Under the pieces are notes generated by a model. The model was not told where the DNA came from and searched no databases. It saw nothing but the letters and a program-made list of their open reading frames with translations. Source: Streptococcus cristatus (GTDB lineage Bacteria > Bacillota > Bacilli > Lactobacillales > Streptococcaceae). From it: DNA of 64,000 bases. A program made the position numbers and the translations under genes. Shown piece after piece: positions 57,009-64,000 of this stretch; position 1 is the first letter of the stretch, and every line of letters starts with the position of its first letter. The DNA lies in NCBI RefSeq assembly GCF_003943465.1, contig NZ_RJPR01000003.1:95677-159676 (forward strand), in the 5' to 3' direction.

Positions 57009-57087
57009 GAAAATAAAATATTAAACGAAGGAAAGGTAGAGCGAAGCGTTCAGATTTGAACACGAGCGGAAAACTCGGAAAATAAAT

Positions 57088-57122
57088 AATCTGACTGAGA
57101 AATCAGGATTTCTCGTCAGATT
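57088..57122 (+). repeat. Long hairpin upstream of deoD
   Basis: AATCTGACTGAGAAAT (57088-57103) pairs with ATTTCTCGTCAGATT (57108-57122) with a single bulged base. Weaker complementarity between AGAGCGAAGCG near 57040 and CGCTCT near 57147 could extend it. No T-run follows, so it is not a simple terminator. It may govern deoD translation or mRNA ends. Confidence 0.6.
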
Positions 57123-57167
57123 CCTAATTTTCAGTCGTTTTCTTGTCGCTCTTTGTATCATAAAATT

Positions 57168-57875
57168 ATGTCTATCCATATTGCTGCTAAACAAGGTGAG
57201 ATTGCTGATAAAATTCTCTTGCCGGGTGATCCGCTTCGTGCTAAGTTTATTGCAGAAAATTTCCTTGAAGATGCTGTTTGTTTTAACGAAGTACGGAACA
57301 TGTTTGGTTACACTGGTACTTACAAGGGTCAGCGGGTTTCTGTTATGGGAACGGGCATGGGAATGCCGTCAATCTCTATCTATGCGCGTGAGTTGATTGT
57401 GGACTACGGTGTGAAAAAGCTAATTCGTGTGGGAACGGCTGGTTCGCTCAATGCAGATGTTCACGTTCGTGAATTGGTTTTAGCTCAAGCGGCTGCGACC
57501 AACTCAAACATTATCCGCAATGACTGGCCTCAGTATGATTTTCCGCAGATTGCCAGCTTTGACCTGCTGGACAAGGCTTATCATATCGCTAAAGATCTGG
57601 GCATGACGACCCATGTCGGAAATGTTTTGTCGTCAGATGTTTTCTATTCGAACTATTTTGAGAAAAATATCGAGCTAGGCAAATGGGGTGTGAAAGCTGT
57701 TGAAATGGAAGCTGCAGCCCTTTACTATCTGGCTGCCCAGCACCAAGTAGATGCGCTAGCTATCATGACCATTTCTGATAGCTTGGTCAATCCTGACGAA
57801 GATACGACAGCAGAGGAACGTCAAAATACCTTCACTGATATGATGAAGGTTGGTTTGGAAACCTTGATTGATTAA
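57168..57875 (+). CDS. deoD: Purine nucleoside phosphorylase, DeoD type (hexameric)
   Basis: This 235-residue hexameric PNP has [38 protein letters not shown] and EMEAAALY with the active-site Asp in TISDSLV. It cleaves adenosine, inosine and deoxy analogues, and such enzymes can also act on nicotinamide riboside. ATG57168 ([15 protein letters not shown]) was chosen by family match. No clear SD precedes it, and an upstream ATG at 57153 has none either. Two genes of unclear role follow in tight linkage. Confidence 0.95.
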   Translation: MSIHIAAKQGEIADKILLPGDPLRAKFIAENFLEDAVCFNEVRNMFGYTGTYKGQRVSVMGTGMGMPSISIYARELIVDYGVKKLIRVGTAGSLNADVHVRELVLAQAAATNSNIIRNDWPQYDFPQIASFDLLDKAYHIAKDLGMTTHVGNVLSSDVFYSNYFEKNIELGKWGVKAVEMEAAALYYLAAQHQVDALAIMTISDSLVNPDEDTTAEERQNTFTDMMKVGLETLID

Positions 57876-57877
57876 GC

Positions 57878-58654
57878 ATGAATCTAGATTTAAAAGAGGA
57901 GATTCTCTTTGCGATTTCCCGTTATGACTATGCTTATGCCTATAAACTGGCGCAGAAGTTGATGGGAAGTTCCTCGATTGTAACTAGCCTGTTGGCTATT
58001 CTGGCAGAGCGCAGAGAGCTCAATATTCTGCCAGCCATGGATGAAGAGTTGAAGACTGCCTTGCAGACGCAAAGCGGTTTTCAGCTTTTTTGCCATACCG
58101 ATTTGGCTGACGAGCAGTTGGCTAACTATCTCTATGATTTGGAAGCCAAATTGCGCAATGAGCAGATTATTGATTTCGTTCGAGCGGTCAGCCCAGCGAT
58201 TTATCGGATTTTCATGCGCTTGATCAAGCTGGAAATTCCTGATATTGAGCACTTTATCCATAATTCTCGTGAAGCCAGCTATGACCGCTGGAAGTTTGAA
58301 CGGATGCGAGAGTCGGATTATGCTGCCTTACAGGTCTTTCATGCGGAAAGCACGGTCAATTCATCTAGTCTGACAGAGTTGATTTTGCATTTGGATCTGC
58401 CAGAGTCTGTCAAGGAAGAGGTCAGACAGCTGCGGGAATTGGAAAAGTCAGTCCGAAATCCGCTGGCTCATCTGATTAAGCCCTTTGATGAGGCAGAATT
58501 ATATCGGACAACCGGCTTTTCATCCCAGTATTTCATGGAGATTTTGGTAGATTTGGCGCGCTTTACAGGGATTGTCTACGATCGGGACCATTTTTATTTT
58601 GATGAGGTAAACCGCTTGGTTAGAGCTTTATTGACAGGAGAGGAAAATGGATAA
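57878..58654 (+). CDS. Uncharacterised helical protein with HEPN-like RNPLAH motif
   Basis: This 258-residue, largely alpha-helical protein begins 2 bp after deoD and overlaps the sirtuin gene by 8 bp. Its C-terminal region contains RNPLAH, with Arg193 and His198 in the R-x4-H spacing of HEPN ribonucleases such as those of Csm6. An amphipathic helix (FSSQYFMEILVDLARF) follows, as expected in a HEPN fold. The N-terminal 150 residues show no CARF-like sequence I can recognise. A stand-alone HEPN-type RNase or nucleotide-binding protein is possible. The call rests on one motif and needs structural comparison. Confidence 0.55.
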   Translation: MNLDLKEEILFAISRYDYAYAYKLAQKLMGSSSIVTSLLAILAERRELNILPAMDEELKTALQTQSGFQLFCHTDLADEQLANYLYDLEAKLRNEQIIDFVRAVSPAIYRIFMRLIKLEIPDIEHFIHNSREASYDRWKFERMRESDYAALQVFHAESTVNSSSLTELILHLDLPESVKEEVRQLRELEKSVRNPLAHLIKPFDEAELYRTTGFSSQYFMEILVDLARFTGIVYDRDHFYFDEVNRLVRALLTGEENG

Positions 58655-59378
58655 AATACAGCAGTTGCAAGACATGATTGACCAAAGTCAGAATATCGTC
58701 TTTTTCGGTGGGGCGGGTGTCTCGACCGAGTCTAATATCCCTGACTTTCGCAGTTCGGATGGGATTTATAGTGTTAAGCTAGGTCGGCATTTTACGGCAG
58801 AGCAGTTGGTTTCGCATACCATGTTTGAGCGCTATCCGCAGGAGTTTTTCGACTTTTACAAGAAATATCTACTCTATCCAGATGCCAAGCCCAATGCGGC
58901 TCACGCCTATCTGGCTCATCTGGAGAAGACCGGCAAGCTCAAGGCTGTGGTGACGCAAAATATTGACAGCCTGCACGAAATGGCTGGTTCAAAAAATGTC
59001 CTCAAGTTGCACGGCAGTGCGGATAGAAATTTCTGTCTAAACTGTCAGCGATTTTACGATTTGGAGGCATTTCTAGCTCTGCCTGGAACGGTGCCCTACT
59101 GCCCTGACTGCGACGGCATGATCAAGCCTGATGTGACCCTCTATGAAGAGTCTTTGGATATGGAGACTTTCCAGCAAGCCGCGCAGGCCATTCATCAAGC
59201 CGACCTGCTGATCATCGGAGGTACCTCCTTGGTCGTCTATCCCGCAGCCAGTCTCATCCAGTACTTTGCTGGCAAGCATCTGGTCGTTATCAACAAGACC
59301 AGCATTCCACAGGACAAGCAAGCTGACCTCGTCATCGAAGGAAAGATAGGGGAAGTTTTGGGCAAATTACGACAATAA
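58647..59378 (+). CDS. cobB: Sirtuin, NAD-dependent protein deacylase
   Basis: This 243-residue SIR2 protein has the NAD loop GAGVSTESNIPDFRS (22-36), VVTQNIDSLH and the catalytic His in KLHGS. It also has a four-Cys zinc ribbon (CLNC near 132 and CPDC near 152) and the GTSLVVYPA motif. All catalytic parts are present. It should remove acyl groups from lysines, consuming NAD. It is translationally coupled to the preceding gene by an 8-bp overlap and lies in the same unit as deoD. A bidirectional terminator follows. Confidence 0.93.
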   Translation: MDKIQQLQDMIDQSQNIVFFGGAGVSTESNIPDFRSSDGIYSVKLGRHFTAEQLVSHTMFERYPQEFFDFYKKYLLYPDAKPNAAHAYLAHLEKTGKLKAVVTQNIDSLHEMAGSKNVLKLHGSADRNFCLNCQRFYDLEAFLALPGTVPYCPDCDGMIKPDVTLYEESLDMETFQQAAQAIHQADLLIIGGTSLVVYPAASLIQYFAGKHLVVINKTSIPQDKQADLVIEGKIGEVLGKLRQ

Positions 59379-59383
59379 AAAAG

Positions 59384-59425
59384 AACACCTGATGTGAGCA
59401 TTGGATGCTTGTTTCAGGTGTTTTA
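59384..59425. terminator. Terminator between cobB and the LysR gene
   Basis: AACACCTGA (59384-59392) pairs with TCAGGTGTT (59414-59422) around an inner GAGCAT/ATGCTT stem. A-rich and T-rich flanks suggest use from both sides. Confidence 0.75.
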
Positions 59426-59427
59426 CT

Positions 59428-60336
59428 TTACTTATCAAACTGTACTTCCTCAATCAGGTACTCGATAAAGCGCTCGCCCATCTTGGACAGGCTAGCTTTT
59501 TCGTGCTGGATATAGACCAGCTCGATCGGGTCATCGATGTCCAGTGGGATAGAGACGATATTGTCGCCGTTGAGGTTGCTGTTGAGAATACCGGTCGCAA
59601 TCGTGTAGCCGTCCAGACCGATCAAAAGGTTAAAGAGGGTTGCACGGTCGCTGACGACGATAGATTTTTTATGGTGCTCCTGAGAGAGAATTTCCTCAGA
59701 AAAGTAGAAGGAATTGTGAGTCCCTTGGTCATAGCTGAGATAAGGGAAATCCTCCAAGTCCGACAGTTGTACCAGCTTTTTCTTGGCCAGCGGATTGGAT
59801 TTGCTGACAAAGATATGGGGCTGAGCTGTGAAGAGGTGGGTCGCAATCAGATGGCTATCATCCAGCATTTTAGAGAGGACATCACGGTTATAGCTGTTGA
59901 GGAAGAGGACACCGATCTCGCTGCGGAAGTTTTTTACGTCGTCAATGATTTCCCAAGTCCGAGTTTCCCGCAGAAAGAGTTCGTATTTCTCCATATCGCT
60001 TTTTTTAAGCAGGGAGACAAAGGCATTGACCACAAAGGCATAATGCTGGGCAGAGACGCTGAAAAGCTCGCGGTGGGCGACAGGATTTTTGTATCGCTCC
60101 TCTAGAAGCTGAGTTTGCTCAACTACCTGACGGGCATAGGAAAGAAACTCCATGCCGTCTTTGGTCAAGGTAATTCCTTTGGGATTGCGAATGAAAATCT
60201 CGATGCCCATTTCATTTTCCAAATCTCGCACAGCGTTGGACAAGCTAGGCTGGGTGATAAAAAGTTGCTTGGCAGCCTCGTTCATGCTGCCGGTCTCGAC
60301 GATTTTGATAATGTAGTGTAATTGTTGAATTCTCAT
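59428..60336 (-). CDS. cpsY: LysR-family regulator, CpsY/MtaR-like
   Basis: This 302-residue protein begins MRIQQLHYIIKIVETGSMN and has the LysR winged helix (about 1-60, AAKQLFITQPSLSNAVRDLE) and a two-lobed effector domain. The N-terminus strongly resembles CpsY/MtaR of streptococci, which control methionine transport, surface properties and neutrophil resistance. It diverges from pyrK across a 187-bp gap. Its targets here are unknown. Confidence 0.82.
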   Translation of the reverse strand: MRIQQLHYIIKIVETGSMNEAAKQLFITQPSLSNAVRDLENEMGIEIFIRNPKGITLTKDGMEFLSYARQVVEQTQLLEERYKNPVAHRELFSVSAQHYAFVVNAFVSLLKKSDMEKYELFLRETRTWEIIDDVKNFRSEIGVLFLNSYNRDVLSKMLDDSHLIATHLFTAQPHIFVSKSNPLAKKKLVQLSDLEDFPYLSYDQGTHNSFYFSEEILSQEHHKKSIVVSDRATLFNLLIGLDGYTIATGILNSNLNGDNIVSIPLDIDDPIELVYIQHEKASLSKMGERFIEYLIEEVQFDK

Positions 60337-60359
60337 AGGTCTATTTTATCATATTAGCA

Positions 60360-60388
60360 TTGACAAAACACGGTTTAAGTTGTAAAAT
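60360..60388 (+). promoter_or_regulatory. Promoter of pyrK-pyrD
   Basis: TTGACA (60360-60365), a 17-nt spacer and TAAAAT (60383-60388) lie just upstream of the PyrR-binding leader. Confidence 0.8.
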
Positions 60389-60410
60389 ATTTTAAATTCA
60401 ACCTTTAATC

Positions 60411-60502
60411 AAGTCCAGTGAGGCTGCAAGGTAGGAAAAACGGTATAAGGGGCAATTTGACTGCCTCGTTTTTTGCAAAACCTTGCTGCGGCGAGGTTTT
60501 TT
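60411..60502 (+). promoter_or_regulatory. PyrR attenuator upstream of pyrK
   Basis: AAGTCCAGTGAGGCTGCAAGG (60411-60431) fits the PyrR RNA-binding consensus ARUCCNGNGAGGYU. A terminator AAACCTTGC (60478-60486)/GCGAGGTTT (60491-60499) with a T-run follows. UMP-bound PyrR should favour the terminator and shut off pyrKD. Confidence 0.85.
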
Positions 60503-60523
60503 CTTGTAGAAAGTGAGGTTGTC

Positions 60524-61330
60524 ATGGTTAGTGACAGTTGTAAAAAGAGATTTGGCAAGATTATGCTGGAGCAGATGGAGCTGCTGGAGCAAGTAGAAAT
60601 TGCGCCTCAGATTTTTTCGATGCGCCTGAAAGGCCAGATGGTGAGACAGATGCAGGTTGGGCAATTCCTGCATATCCGAGTACCAGATGATAGCAAGCTT
60701 CTGCGACGCCCGATTTCCATATCGGAGATTGACCGAGAGCAAGATATCTGCCGGATTATCTATCGGGTCGAAGGTGGTGGGACGGCCCTATTCTCTCAGC
60801 TTCCTGTCGGTAGCTATCTTGATGTCATGGGACCTCAGGGAAATGGCTTTGATTTGTCTCCGGCAGAAAAGGGCGACAAGGTCTTGATTATTGGTGGTGG
60901 TATCGGTGTGCCTCCTCTCTTGCAAACAGCGAAAGAACTGTATGCCAAGGGAGTCCACGTTACAGCAGTATTAGGATTTGCCAATCAATCTGCGGTTATT
61001 TTGGAAGAAGAATTTCGTGAGTGCAGTCAGTTGTTTATCACTACAGATGATGGTACTTATGGTCAAAAGGGCTATGTATCAACCATTGTCGATGAGCTGA
61101 CAGAAGAGTTTGCTGCGGTTTATTCTTGTGGGGCGCCCGGTATGCTCCAGTATGTGGATCGAAAATTTCATGATCATCCCCATGCCTATCTATCGATGGA
61201 GTCTCGGATGGCTTGTGGCATGGGTGCCTGCTATGCCTGCGTCGTTCATGTAGCAGGTCAGGATGAAGCGGTCAATAAGCGGGTTTGTGAAGACGGTCCA
61301 GTTTTTGAGACTGGGACCATTGTGCTTTAG
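60524..61330 (+). CDS. pyrK: Dihydroorotate dehydrogenase B, electron-transfer subunit
   Basis: This 268-residue iron-sulfur flavoprotein passes electrons from dihydroorotate to NAD. The FAD site is LLRRPISISEI, the NAD site GGGIGVPPLLQTAKELY, and the C-terminal [2Fe-2S] cysteines lie in MACGMGACYACVV plus RVCEDGPVF. ATG60524 has GTGAGG upstream. An ATG at 60473 lies within the attenuator and is unlikely. It lies 12 bp before pyrD. Confidence 0.94.
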   Translation: MVSDSCKKRFGKIMLEQMELLEQVEIAPQIFSMRLKGQMVRQMQVGQFLHIRVPDDSKLLRRPISISEIDREQDICRIIYRVEGGGTALFSQLPVGSYLDVMGPQGNGFDLSPAEKGDKVLIIGGGIGVPPLLQTAKELYAKGVHVTAVLGFANQSAVILEEEFRECSQLFITTDDGTYGQKGYVSTIVDELTEEFAAVYSCGAPGMLQYVDRKFHDHPHAYLSMESRMACGMGACYACVVHVAGQDEAVNKRVCEDGPVFETGTIVL

Positions 61331-62281
<951 letters not shown>

Positions 62282-62294
62282 GCTCGATTTTCTC

Positions 62295-62323
62295 TTGACA
62301 AACTTCCCAGTAAATTATAGAAT
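62295..62323 (+). promoter_or_regulatory. Promoter of pyrF-pyrE
   Basis: TTGACA (62295-62300), a 17-nt spacer and TAGAAT (62318-62323) lie 14 bp after the pyrD stop. Confidence 0.8.
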
Positions 62324-62345
62324 GTTTAAGATAAAACCTTTAAAG

Positions 62346-62433
62346 AAGTCCAGAGAGGCTCTAAGGCGCATACGTTTAAAATGGCAGATTTTGCCACATT
62401 TTCGTGTAACCTTGCTCTCGGGCAAGGTTTTTT
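62346..62433 (+). promoter_or_regulatory. PyrR attenuator upstream of pyrF
   Basis: AAGTCCAGAGAGGCTCTAAGG (62346-62366) is a near-consensus PyrR site. AACCTTGC (62408-62415) and GCAAGGTT (62422-62429) form the terminator with a T-run to about 62433. It has the same layout as the pyrK leader. Confidence 0.87.
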
Positions 62434-62484
62434 CTATGATTGTAATCATCTTTATAGTTAGTACAAAGCAAGGAGAAGAACCGT

Positions 62485-63177
62485 ATGCGTGAAGAACGTC
62501 CTATTATCGCCCTAGACTTTCCATCTTTTGATGATGTCAAAAACTTTCTGGAGCATTTTCCTGAAGATGAAAAGCTGTACGTCAAAATCGGCATGGAATT
62601 CTTTTATGCCATTGGTCCAGAAATTGTGCATTATCTGAAAGGCTTGGGACATAGTATTTTCCTCGATTTGAAATTGCACGACATCCCTAATACCGTGCGT
62701 TCAGCTATGTCTGTTTTGGGAACATTTGGGGTTGACATGGTGACGGTTCATGCGGCTGGCGGCGTTGAGATGATGCGGGAGGCTAAAAAGGTCCTCGGTG
62801 ACAATGCGAAGCTAGTAGCGGTGACCCAGTTGACTTCGACCAGTGAAGAAGATATGCGCGACTGCCAAAATATCCAAACAACTGTGCAGGAGTCGGTTGT
62901 TAATTATGCCCGCAAAGCCAAGGAAGCTGGACTGGATGGGGTTGTTTGCTCGGCCTTGGAAGTTGAGCTCATCAAGGCAGCTACGGCGGACGATTTTCTT
63001 TGCGTGACGCCGGGTATCCGGCCAGCAGGTGCTGAAATCGGTGACCAAAAGCGGGTCATGACACCGCAGGAAGCCCACCAGATTGGCAGCAATTATATTG
63101 TAGTTGGTCGTCCGATTATTCAGGCTGAAAATCCTTGGGACGCCTATCACGAAATTAAGAAACAGTGGGATAGCTAA
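62485..63177 (+). CDS. pyrF: Orotidine-5'-phosphate decarboxylase
   Basis: This 230-residue TIM barrel decarboxylates OMP to UMP. The catalytic [12 protein letters not shown] motif (with D-x-K-x-x-D) lies near residue 60, and VTPGIRPAG and VGRPI complete the phosphate site. AAGGAG precedes the ATG. It is followed after 67 bp by pyrE. Confidence 0.96.
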   Translation: MREERPIIALDFPSFDDVKNFLEHFPEDEKLYVKIGMEFFYAIGPEIVHYLKGLGHSIFLDLKLHDIPNTVRSAMSVLGTFGVDMVTVHAAGGVEMMREAKKVLGDNAKLVAVTQLTSTSEEDMRDCQNIQTTVQESVVNYARKAKEAGLDGVVCSALEVELIKAATADDFLCVTPGIRPAGAEIGDQKRVMTPQEAHQIGSNYIVVGRPIIQAENPWDAYHEIKKQWDS

Positions 63178-63244
63178 GTAAGAATTTCAAATGAAACCGT
63201 CAACGAAACGAATAGCTTAAAAACAGATTTATAAGGAGTGAAAA

Positions 63245-63874
63245 ATGACTTTAGCCAACGATATTGCACGTGACTTGTTGAAAATCAAAGCAGTTTACTT
63301 GAAACCGGAGGAGCCTTTTACTTGGGCTTCTGGGATTAAATCACCGATTTACACAGATAATCGAGTGACTTTGGCCTACCCAGAGACTCGGACTTTGATC
63401 GAAAATGGCTTTGTCGAAAAAATCCGTGCGGAATTTCCTGAAGTGGAAGTGATTGCGGGCACGGCAACGGCGGGTATTCCTCACGGTGCTATCATTGCCG
63501 ACAAGATGAATCTGCCTTTTGCCTATATCCGTAGCAAACCAAAAGATCACGGAGCGGGCAATCAGATTGAAGGCCGAGTGGCTCCTGGTCAAAAGATGGT
63601 TGTGATTGAAGATTTGATTTCCACTGGTGGCTCTGTTTTGGATGCTATCGCGGCAGCCAAGCGTGAAGGAGCAGATGTGATTGGTGCTGCAGCTATCTTC
63701 ACCTACGAATTGCCAAAAGCGGATAAGAACTTTGCAGATGCGGGCGTGAAGTTGGTGACCTTGTCAAACTACACAGAGCTTATCCATTTGGCTGAGCAAG
63801 AAGGCTACATCAATGCAGAAGGATTGACTTTGCTGAAGAAGTTCAAAGACGATCAAGAAAACTGGCAAAATTAA
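63245..63874 (+). CDS. pyrE: Orotate phosphoribosyltransferase
   Basis: This 209-residue enzyme joins orotate and PRPP to make OMP. The PRPP loop [15 protein letters not shown] is near residue 118, and the flexible loop [15 protein letters not shown] is intact. It shares the pyrF transcript, as no terminator lies between them. AAGGAG precedes the ATG. Confidence 0.96.
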   Translation: MTLANDIARDLLKIKAVYLKPEEPFTWASGIKSPIYTDNRVTLAYPETRTLIENGFVEKIRAEFPEVEVIAGTATAGIPHGAIIADKMNLPFAYIRSKPKDHGAGNQIEGRVAPGQKMVVIEDLISTGGSVLDAIAAAKREGADVIGAAAIFTYELPKADKNFADAGVKLVTLSNYTELIHLAEQEGYINAEGLTLLKKFKDDQENWQN

Positions 63875-63885
63875 GAAGGTACGAG

Positions 63886-63918
63886 GAGGCGGGACTAGCA
63901 TGTTCCTGTCTCTTTTTT
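63886..63918 (+). terminator. Terminator after pyrE
   Basis: GAGGCGGGA (63886-63894) pairs with TCCTGTCTC (63904-63912, G-U pairs included) and is followed by TTTTTT. Confidence 0.7.
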
Positions 63919-63972
63919 AGGATTTACTTGGCCTCTGCCCACTTTTTAAAATAGCAAAAAGTGCCTGATTTT

Positions 63973-63980
63973 GTTATAAT
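63973..63980 (+). promoter_or_regulatory. Extended -10 element next to the right-edge gene
   Basis: TGTTATAAT is an extended -10 ending at 63980, with no convincing -35. It places the transcription start at about 63987, the A of the next ATG. Confidence 0.45.
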
Positions 63981-63986
63981 AAAGCC

Positions 63987-64000
63987 ATGTCTAAGATTTA
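63987..64000 (+). CDS. Start of a gene cut by the window edge
   Basis: ATG TCT AAG ATT (M-S-K-I) is open to the edge. No ribosome binding site precedes it and the -10 box is only 6 bp away, so the mRNA may be leaderless. Too little sequence to name it. Confidence 0.3.

Noticed and set aside
59401..60105. Plus-strand frame of 234 codons opposite the LysR gene
   Set aside because: Antisense shadow of a clear LysR regulator. It begins inside a terminator.

Overview
The window is a stretch of Streptococcus chromosome, most likely from the Sanguinis/Mitis side of the genus (S. sanguinis, S. gordonii or S. cristatus-like). This rests on the low-to-moderate GC content, AGGAGG-type ribosome binding sites, TTGACA-17-TATAAT promoters, and a typical streptococcal gene set: gapN, class Ib nrdHEF, ptsHI, the glgBCDAP operon, pavA/rqcH, pheS-GNAT-pheT and a PyrR-controlled pyrKD/pyrFE cluster. 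No transposases, prophage genes, rRNA or tRNA genes were seen. Most of the window is core genome.

Layout. 1-4.6 kb: two tandem YwaF-like membrane proteins (the first cut by the window edge), prfC, a highly structured non-coding stretch and corA. 4.8-10.6 kb: a NatAB-like ABC pair, pyrH-frr, cvfB, a yozE-like gene and phoH. 10.6-14.2 kb, minus strand: nrdH-nrdE-nrdF, preceded by a clear promoter and two candidate NrdR boxes. 14.5-18.3 kb: ptsH-ptsI and gapN. 18.7-26.9 kb: the glycogen operon glgB-C-D-A-P with a cre-like site at its promoter. 27-33.5 kb: a PAP2 phosphatase, manA, a nested-hairpin intergenic element, an AI-2E-family transporter, a TPR protein, a DUF4298 protein, a PHP phosphatase and acetolactate decarboxylase. 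33.6-41.4 kb: rqcH/pavA (minus strand), then two T-box leaders. The first (Trp type) controls an orphan TrpX-like binding protein and the second (Phe type) controls pheS-GNAT-pheT.

41.5-48.4 kb holds a complete type II-A CRISPR-Cas locus of the S. thermophilus CRISPR1 kind: cas9, tracrRNA, cas1, cas2, long csn2, a leader with its own promoter, and an array of 14 identical 36-bp repeats with 13 spacers. It is visibly more AT-rich than its neighbours. Notable details are a 24-bp in-frame tandem duplication in cas9 and a leader segment that can fold onto the first repeat.

48.5-64 kb: a YbgA/DUF1722 protein, a lipoprotein, an HrtBA-like ABC exporter, mnmE (minus strand) with a possible decayed gene behind it, and a DUF3862-like membrane protein. 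Then follow rpiA-deoB-punA and deoD, which is tightly linked to a protein with an RNPLAH HEPN-like motif that overlaps a sirtuin gene. The window ends with a CpsY/MtaR-like LysR regulator, two PyrR-attenuated pyrimidine units (pyrK-pyrD and pyrF-pyrE), and the first codons of an apparently leaderless gene.

The best candidates for something not well described are the deoD-HEPN-sirtuin unit, the T-box/short leader ORF/orphan TrpX arrangement, the leader-repeat hairpin and cas9 duplication in the CRISPR locus, and two structured intergenic elements (about 3.3-3.7 kb and 28.6-28.8 kb). All functional calls are from reading the sequence and family knowledge; no database search was run.
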